A stretch of DNA of 64,000 bases, taken from NCBI RefSeq assembly GCF_039993895.1, contig NZ_CP121194.1, forward strand, positions 1,302,001 through 1,366,000, read 5' to 3'. The position numbers and the translations under genes were made by a program. This stretch comes from Edaphobacter paludis. Lineage in GTDB: Bacteria; Acidobacteriota; Terriglobia; Terriglobales; Acidobacteriaceae. Positions 59,407-64,000 of the stretch are shown piece by piece (the first letter of the stretch is position 1; every line of letters begins with the position of its first letter). The notes beneath the pieces were generated by a model, which searched no databases, had not been told where the DNA came from, and worked only from the letters and a program-made list of their open reading frames with translations.

Positions 59407-59503
59407 GTCCGACTCTGTCAGGTCGCGTCAGTCGTAGTGACGACGTAACGCTCGGTTCTGGTCGTTTGATCCTGAAGATTCACTAATGTTCGAGCAGAAC
59501 AAA

Positions 59504-59521
59504 TTGGCGCTTGACTTGCAT
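59504..59521 (+). promoter_or_regulatory. Sigma-54-type promoter for fliL
   Basis: TTGGCGCTTGACTTGCAT has GG (59506-59507) and GC (59518-59519) 10 bases apart and the strong TTGCAT -12 element. A start about 59531 leaves only a few bases before the fliL ATG, so the mRNA may be almost leaderless. Confidence 0.65.
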
Positions 59522-59535
59522 CGTTGTTCAGCATC

Positions 59536-60081
59536 ATGGCTACTTCCATTCCAGTTACTGACACAGCTTCATCTTCTCCTGGGGTCGCTGCCACTGGACC
59601 GGTTAGGCCATCGATTACATACTTACTGATTGCGATGCTGATTGGCGCAGCGATTGCATCCCTGGCATTTGGCGGTGTTGTTTATTACTTTGCACGATCG
59701 GGACGGTTGTCAATACGCAGAGATGCTGCCCCAACCACGCGGATTCCATCCGAGCCCAGTACACACCTTCTAGTGCTTGATCCGCTCCTTGTGAACCTGG
59801 CCGGTGAGGGTGCCTATTTGCGGTTATCCGTAAGCTTGCAAGTGGCAGATACCCCCGCGAAGAAAGAATCCGGAACGAAGAATGACAAAAGTGGAGACGA
59901 GGCAATCGCGGCGGTTCGCGACACGGCCTTGACCGTTCTCGGCAGGCAAACGGCGGATGGCCTGCTCGCGCTGGATGGCAAAGAGCACTTAAAAGTCGAG
60001 CTAAAAAAAGCTCTTGCCGAACACAATGCTGATTTGAAAGTCACCAAGATATTTTTTACGGAATTTCTGGTGCAACGGTAG
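59536..60081 (+). CDS. fliL: Flagellar basal-body-associated protein FliL
   Basis: The 181-residue protein has a short cytoplasmic N-terminus, one membrane helix (about 31-54, LLIAMLIGAAIASLAFGGVVYYF), and a periplasmic domain. This contains LLVLDPLLVNLAGEGAYLRLSVSLQV and ends in KVTKIFFTEFLVQ, as in FliL. FliL surrounds stators and increases torque. The ATG at 59536 has no clear ribosome-binding site, in line with the very short predicted leader. fliN follows instead of the usual fliM. Confidence 0.85.
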   Translation: MATSIPVTDTASSSPGVAATGPVRPSITYLLIAMLIGAAIASLAFGGVVYYFARSGRLSIRRDAAPTTRIPSEPSTHLLVLDPLLVNLAGEGAYLRLSVSLQVADTPAKKESGTKNDKSGDEAIAAVRDTALTVLGRQTADGLLALDGKEHLKVELKKALAEHNADLKVTKIFFTEFLVQR

Positions 60082-60128
60082 CCATCGTACATCTGCGCGT
60101 ATGACCAGCAGATCAAGTGGAGAGAGTG

Positions 60129-60461
60129 ATGACGGAGACGGGACTGATGGCACACGCGGCAGCCGCGTCGAACGCTGAGGTGAAGCCAGAGGCAAATCCG
60201 GAGATGCCCTGGATGTCGCGAATCGAAGAGCACTCTTCGTGGCCGATTCTGTCGCAACTGGCTGTGACGATGACAGTCGAAATACCGCTAAGCCGGTTCA
60301 AGGTGCAGGACCTGCTGGGATTGAAAGAAGGACAGATTTTTCAAAGCGCTTCTCCGGACACGGAGGACGTACCCCTGAAAATTGGCGACGTGCAACTGGG
60401 TTGGACCGAGTTTGAAGTGGTGGAACAGAAGATCGCCCTTCGACTGACGCGCCTGGTTTAG
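60129..60461 (+). CDS. fliN: Flagellar motor switch protein FliN
   Basis: The 110-residue protein carries the SpoA/FliN domain: LAVTMTVEIPLSRFKVQDLLGLKEGQI and LGWTEFEVVEQKIALRLTRLV. With FliM it forms the C-ring of the motor. Here FliM is not encoded next to it. GGAGAG lies upstream of the ATG at 60129; a GTG four codons earlier is less likely. Length fits a single-domain FliN. Confidence 0.85.
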   Translation: MTETGLMAHAAAASNAEVKPEANPEMPWMSRIEEHSSWPILSQLAVTMTVEIPLSRFKVQDLLGLKEGQIFQSASPDTEDVPLKIGDVQLGWTEFEVVEQKIALRLTRLV

Positions 60462-60485
60462 CGGTGCCAGGAATATAAGACCGGG

Positions 60486-60821
60486 ATGATTTTAGAGATT
60501 GGGAATGGAGCAGGAATGCAATTTCCGCAAGACGCAGCTCGAACGGGTCGAACAAGGGTTTCGCCAAATGTTGGTGGCATTGGCGCATGGCTGCTGGATC
60601 TTCTACGAGGTATACGTAGCGAGCGTCAATCTGCGATGAGGCAAATGCATTTACTGGAGACACTGTCGCTCGGCGGGAAAAAGACATTGATGCTCGTGAG
60701 CTGTGGGGGGGAACGCTTTCTAGTGGGGGGTGGGTTGGAAAGTGTCGAGACGATTGTGCCGCTAAAGAGCGAAATTTCGCTGGACGTCACGGCGAGAAAG
60801 TCGGATGGCCCATGTCTTTAG
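60486..60821 (+). CDS. fliO: FliO-like flagellar export protein
   Basis: The 111-residue protein has the FliO pattern MHLLETLSLGGKKTLMLVSCGGERFLVGG. The usual N-terminal membrane helix is not clear (IGAWLLDLLRGIRSERQ is short and charged at its end). FliO helps assemble the FliP ring. It overlaps fliP by 10 bases. The position in fliNOPQR supports the call despite low conservation. Confidence 0.75.
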   Translation: MILEIGNGAGMQFPQDAARTGRTRVSPNVGGIGAWLLDLLRGIRSERQSAMRQMHLLETLSLGGKKTLMLVSCGGERFLVGGGLESVETIVPLKSEISLDVTARKSDGPCL

Positions 60822-61726
60822 CTCACCGGCGGCGTCGATGTTGCGTGCTGCTGCTTGTGTTGGGAAGTGTGTCCCCGAAGCTCCATGCGCAGCAGGTCCA
60901 GAGTTCTCGATTTCTTGTTGCTTTTGTCTCCCCCGAGTCGTTCTGGGTAAACCACGCACCTGAAGCTGTGAAGTCCGTGCATGGTAATGGACAGAAATCT
61001 GCTGGAGCGGTGAGAGGCAAGATCAACAAGAGCCAGAGCTCCATTTCAGGGGTTGCTCCGGCGTCGAACGGTAAAGATTCGATTACGCAGGCGATTGAGG
61101 CAAACAGAAGCGTGCCTTGGTCGATCGTTCTGGGTCTCACGCTGTTGACCTTGCTCCCGGCGATACTTTTATCGATTACGCCGATGGTGCGACTACTTGT
61201 CGTATTTCACTTTCTGCGGCAGGCCCTGGGGACACAGACTGCCCCATCAAACCAGATCCTGATGGGGCTGGCGCTGATGATGACCTGGTTTCTGATGCAG
61301 CCGGTGTTGCAGAAGGTAGAACAGGTTGCGGTGGTGCCTTATCAGGCCGGGACCATTTCAGGGATGGAGGCCATGGATCGTGGTCTCGCTCCGGTCAAGC
61401 AATACATGCTTCGGTACGCGCGCGAAAAAGATCTTGAGGTCTTCGCTGCGGCAGGGATGGGGACACGACCCCAGTCTCGGGAGGATCTTCCAATCCAGGT
61501 AGTCGTGCCGGCTTACATCCTGAGCGAGCTGAAAGCGGGGTTCCAGATTGGGGCGGTGCTGTTTCTTCCGTTTCTGCTCGTAGACCTGGTGGTGGCGAGC
61601 GTAACGACATCGGTAGGCATGATGCAACTGCCTCCGGTGGTGATCTCTACCCCCTTGAAGATTCTGTTGTTCGTGATGGTCGACGGATGGAACTTGTTGG
61701 CGCACCAGTTGATTAAAAGTTTCTAA
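60812..61726 (+). CDS. fliP: Flagellar type III export gate protein FliP
   Basis: The 304-residue protein has a signal peptide (RCCVLLLVLGSVSPKLHAQ), then an unusual ~70-residue polar segment. The conserved FliP body follows: SIVLGLTLLTLLPAILLSITPMVRLLVVFHFLRQALG, NQILMGLALMMTWFLM and PAYILSELKAGFQIGAVLFLPFLLVDLVVAS. FliP pentamers form the core of the export channel. The family is usually about 245 residues, so the extra segment between signal and first helix is notable. It overlaps fliO by 10 bases. Confidence 0.95.
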   Translation: MSLAHRRRRCCVLLLVLGSVSPKLHAQQVQSSRFLVAFVSPESFWVNHAPEAVKSVHGNGQKSAGAVRGKINKSQSSISGVAPASNGKDSITQAIEANRSVPWSIVLGLTLLTLLPAILLSITPMVRLLVVFHFLRQALGTQTAPSNQILMGLALMMTWFLMQPVLQKVEQVAVVPYQAGTISGMEAMDRGLAPVKQYMLRYAREKDLEVFAAAGMGTRPQSREDLPIQVVVPAYILSELKAGFQIGAVLFLPFLLVDLVVASVTTSVGMMQLPPVVISTPLKILLFVMVDGWNLLAHQLIKSF

Positions 61727-61746
61727 TCTTTATTTCCGAGGCCGAA

Positions 61747-62016
61747 TTGGGACCTGACCAGACAGTCGAAATGATGAGAAAGGTGCTTATGGAGGCGATG
61801 ATGCTGAGCGCGCCGCTGTTGGTGGCGGCTTGCCTGGTAAGCCTCGTAGTCAGTCTTCTGCAGACGCTGACCAGCGTGCAGGAGCAGACATTGACCATTG
61901 TTCCGAGATTAGTGGTTGTGTTCGTTGTGACGATGGCGACGCTCCCCTGGATGGTGCATCGGTTAGTAAGTTTTACGGTGCGTATGTTCACCGACTTCCA
62001 CAGGTACCTGGGATAG
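61747..62016 (+). CDS. fliQ: Flagellar export gate protein FliQ
   Basis: The 89-residue protein has two membrane helices (APLLVAACLVSLVVSLLQTLT and IVPRLVVVFVVTMATLPWMV) with the family motif QTLTSVQEQTLTIVPR between them. It is part of the FliPQR export gate. The start is TTG (61747), supported by CCGAGG upstream and by the FliQ N-terminus (TVEMMRKVLMEAM). It lies 20 bases after fliP. Confidence 0.93.
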   Translation: MGPDQTVEMMRKVLMEAMMLSAPLLVAACLVSLVVSLLQTLTSVQEQTLTIVPRLVVVFVVTMATLPWMVHRLVSFTVRMFTDFHRYLG

Positions 62017-62023
62017 AGCCGGC

Positions 62024-62806
62024 ATGAACGCTGAGACGAATACGTTGATACAGGATTGGCCGCAGTTTCTGATAGCGGCGGTGCTGGTGATGATTCGGTT
62101 AAGCGGCCTGATGATGTTTGCCCCGGTGTTCTCCTCTGCGGCGATCGCGCCGCGGATCAAAGCAGGATTTGTCATTGCTATGACGGTGCTGCTGGCGCCC
62201 GCCATCGCGACGGTACCTAACGCGAGGGCCACGCTGGATGTGCAGGCGGTGCTGGGCGAACTGGGTGTGGGGTTGGTCTTTGGCCTTTCGCTGATGTTGC
62301 TGACAGAGGCGCTCATGTTTGCGGGGATGCTGCTGGGAATGCAGTTCAGTTTTTCGCTGGTGAATCTGATGGATCCGAACTCCATGATCGAAACGCCGGT
62401 TCTGGGACAGATGCTCAATTGGTTAGGCGTTCTTGTCATCATTGGTTCTGGATTGGATCGGAGCCTGCTGGCGGCATTGGTGCGGAGCTTTCGAATCGTA
62501 CCTGTGGGGCAGGCAGTGATTCAAGCAAAGACTGGTGCCGGATTGGCGATGATGGCTGGCGGGATATTTTTGGCGGGGTTGCAACTTGCGGCACCCGTGA
62601 TTGCAGCAGCGCTTGCTGTCGAGATGACAATTTCGCTGGTGGGACGACTATCGCCGCAGCTACCGGCGATGGTGATGAGTATTCCACTGAAGACGATGGT
62701 GTCTTACGCCGTTCTGATCGGAAGCCTGGCGGTGTGGCCGGGATGGATCGAGCACCACTTCACAGCGTTGCTCGACGCGGCCGGAAAATTGGTGGCAACC
62801 CTATGA
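62024..62806 (+). CDS. fliR: Flagellar export gate protein FliR
   Basis: The 260-residue membrane protein has about six helices and the FliR signature RLSGLMMFAPVFSSAAIAPRIKAGFVIAMTVLL, then LMFAGMLLGMQFSFSLVNLMDP and AVEMTISLVGRLSPQLPAMVM. Together with FliP and FliQ it closes the export gate. It starts 7 bases after fliQ and its stop overlaps the flhB start (ATGA). Confidence 0.95.
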   Translation: MNAETNTLIQDWPQFLIAAVLVMIRLSGLMMFAPVFSSAAIAPRIKAGFVIAMTVLLAPAIATVPNARATLDVQAVLGELGVGLVFGLSLMLLTEALMFAGMLLGMQFSFSLVNLMDPNSMIETPVLGQMLNWLGVLVIIGSGLDRSLLAALVRSFRIVPVGQAVIQAKTGAGLAMMAGGIFLAGLQLAAPVIAAALAVEMTISLVGRLSPQLPAMVMSIPLKTMVSYAVLIGSLAVWPGWIEHHFTALLDAAGKLVATL

Positions 62807-63948
62807 GTGAAAAGGGAACAGAACAGGCCACACCCCAACGGAAGAAGAAGGCGAAAGAAAAGGGAGACGGCGTTCGCAGTCGTGAACTCCTCTCCGCGAT
62901 TGCGATGCTTGGCGGCGTGTTGATGCTTGGAGCTACAGCACATGGATTTGTCTCAAGTTGGGGGAAGGTCTATTCAGAAAGCCTGCACTCCGCGGCCGTG
63001 GGCGAGGTGAATGGTGAGCAGCGGTGGAATGAGGCAATTCGAAAGATGCTCGAGCCTGCGCTGTTGCCCGTGGGCCTTGTTCTGGCCGCGAGCTTTACCG
63101 GAGCGCTGATGGCTGGCGTGGCCCAGGCAGGAGGTGTAGAGATTCATCCGAATGCAATTGAGCCGCAGTTCTCGAAGCTAAATCCAGCTACTAATCTGGG
63201 TCATCTGTTCAGTCTGCGGTCTGCCACACGGGTGATGAAGTCGCTGGTGCCCGCTGCTGCGATGGTCATGCTTGGATGGAGCGCGCTAAAGGCGCTGATG
63301 CTGCCGATGCCGGTGATGAGTCTGGTGCGGCTTCCGGCTACGTTTTCGGCGGCGTACGGGCTGGCGTTAGATGCGGCATGGATCACGCTTGCGTGGTCGG
63401 CGCTGGATTATGCGATCGAGTGGAGAAGCTGGAATGAGCGGCTCAAGATGAGCAAGCAGGAGATGCGCGAAGAGATGAAGGATGCGATGGGAAATCCACA
63501 AATTAAGGGACGAATCCGGCAGATACAAAGGGCGATGCGCAAGCGCAAAGTGAAGGCGGACATGTCGAGAGCAAGTGTTGTCATCACCAACCCCACGCAT
63601 TATGCAGTGGCTCTGGAGTTCAGCTTCGAGACGATGCAAGCCCCTGTCGTGCTGGCGAAGGGGCGCGACCTGCTGGCCGCGGAGATTCGTGAAGAGGCGC
63701 GCTGGGCGGGAATTCCAATTATTGAAAATCCTCCATTGGCGCGCAGTCTCTACAAAACTGTCGAGCAGGGGCAATCGATCCCATTTGAACTCTACGCAGC
63801 AGTGGCAGGAATCTTGGCATATCTGTATCGACAAAAAGTAGAAGAACGAATGAAACGGGAACGTCAGGCCCAGCAGGCACAACAGGAAGCCGGGCATCGA
63901 GGAACGGTTGGACTGGTTGGATTGCGCGGTTACGGAGGTGGGATGTGA
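62803..63948 (+). CDS. flhB: Flagellar export switch protein FlhB
   Basis: The 381-residue protein has four membrane helices (about 25-215) and a cytoplasmic domain with the self-cleavage motif N263-P-T-H in VVITNPTHYAVALEF. Cleavage switches substrate class from hook to filament under FliK control. The N-terminus SEKGTEQATPQRKKKAKEKG is typical. The ATG overlaps the fliR stop by 4 bases. The C-terminal tail is Glu/Gln/Arg-rich and ends in GLRGYGGGM. Confidence 0.96.
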   Translation: MSEKGTEQATPQRKKKAKEKGDGVRSRELLSAIAMLGGVLMLGATAHGFVSSWGKVYSESLHSAAVGEVNGEQRWNEAIRKMLEPALLPVGLVLAASFTGALMAGVAQAGGVEIHPNAIEPQFSKLNPATNLGHLFSLRSATRVMKSLVPAAAMVMLGWSALKALMLPMPVMSLVRLPATFSAAYGLALDAAWITLAWSALDYAIEWRSWNERLKMSKQEMREEMKDAMGNPQIKGRIRQIQRAMRKRKVKADMSRASVVITNPTHYAVALEFSFETMQAPVVLAKGRDLLAAEIREEARWAGIPIIENPPLARSLYKTVEQGQSIPFELYAAVAGILAYLYRQKVEERMKRERQAQQAQQEAGHRGTVGLVGLRGYGGGM

Positions 63949-64000
63949 GTGAAGCGTTGATAAAGAAGAGCGGGACTTGGGAAGCCACCAAGCTAAGGCC
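63945..64000 (+). CDS. flhA: Start of next flagellar gene, probably flhA (partial)
   Basis: A GTG overlapping the flhB stop (GTGA) with GGAGGTGG upstream opens a frame encoding SEALIKKSGTWEATKLR before the window ends. In most flagellar clusters flhA follows flhB, which is the only reason for the name; the visible residues are too few to confirm it. Confidence 0.5.
   Translation, partial: MSEALIKKSGTWEATKLR

Overview
The window looks like chromosomal DNA of a soil Acidobacteriota, class Terriglobia (Terriglobus/Granulicella/Edaphobacter-like). This is an inference from gene content: MqnE-type menaquinone synthesis, Oar-like TonB receptors, BNR-propeller and OmpA/Ig secreted proteins, PEP-CTERM proteins, DUF4097/DUF4142 proteins, secreted GH42 and GH51 hydrolases, and dispersed C-tract/AAAGTCTT intergenic repeats next to a RAYT. 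No rRNA, tRNA or CRISPR array was seen.

Layout. 1-3.7 kb: amt (partial)-PII-glnD nitrogen module. 3.9-9.7 kb: solitary nuoB, a secreted OmpA/Ig protein, a BNR propeller, mqnE. 9.7-10.5 kb: island with a perfect palindrome and two very small proteins. 10.5-19.8 kb: minus-strand galactoside region (GH42, DUF4142, MFS, LacI), murA, TonB receptor. 20-24.4 kb: rpsO-pnp and a membrane protein. 24.5-27.4 kb: complete IS1595-family transposon with passenger genes, including a HEPN-like protein. 27.8-34.8 kb: PEP-CTERM gene and remnant, hydrolase, SCO-like protein, methyltransferase, GH51 and DUF genes. 34.9-35.9 kb: dispersed repeat, RAYT and REP hairpins. 35.9-44.1 kb: uvrB, phosphatases, FAD oxidoreductase, Tat-exported carbonic anhydrase, DUF4097, efflux adaptor, lexA. 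44.15-46.31 kb: a second complete IS1595-family transposon, inserted immediately upstream of the lexA -35 box. 46.5-64 kb: response regulator, kinase-like stub and sigma-54 activator, then the flagellar cluster flgBC-fliEFGHIJK-flgDE-fliL-fliNOPQR-flhB-flhA (partial).

How the parts work together. The flagellar block is nearly continuous, with overlapping or closely spaced genes. GG-N10-GC sigma-54-like promoters precede flgB, fliK and fliL, which fits the sigma-54 activator encoded just upstream. fliM is not in the expected place and FlgD is short. Both IS1595 elements have inverted termini and exact 8-bp target duplications (CCTAAGTC and TACCTTTA). The first sits inside a copy of a dispersed repeat whose uninterrupted relative lies at 34.9-35.05 kb beside the RAYT gene, so the insertion can be read directly from this window.
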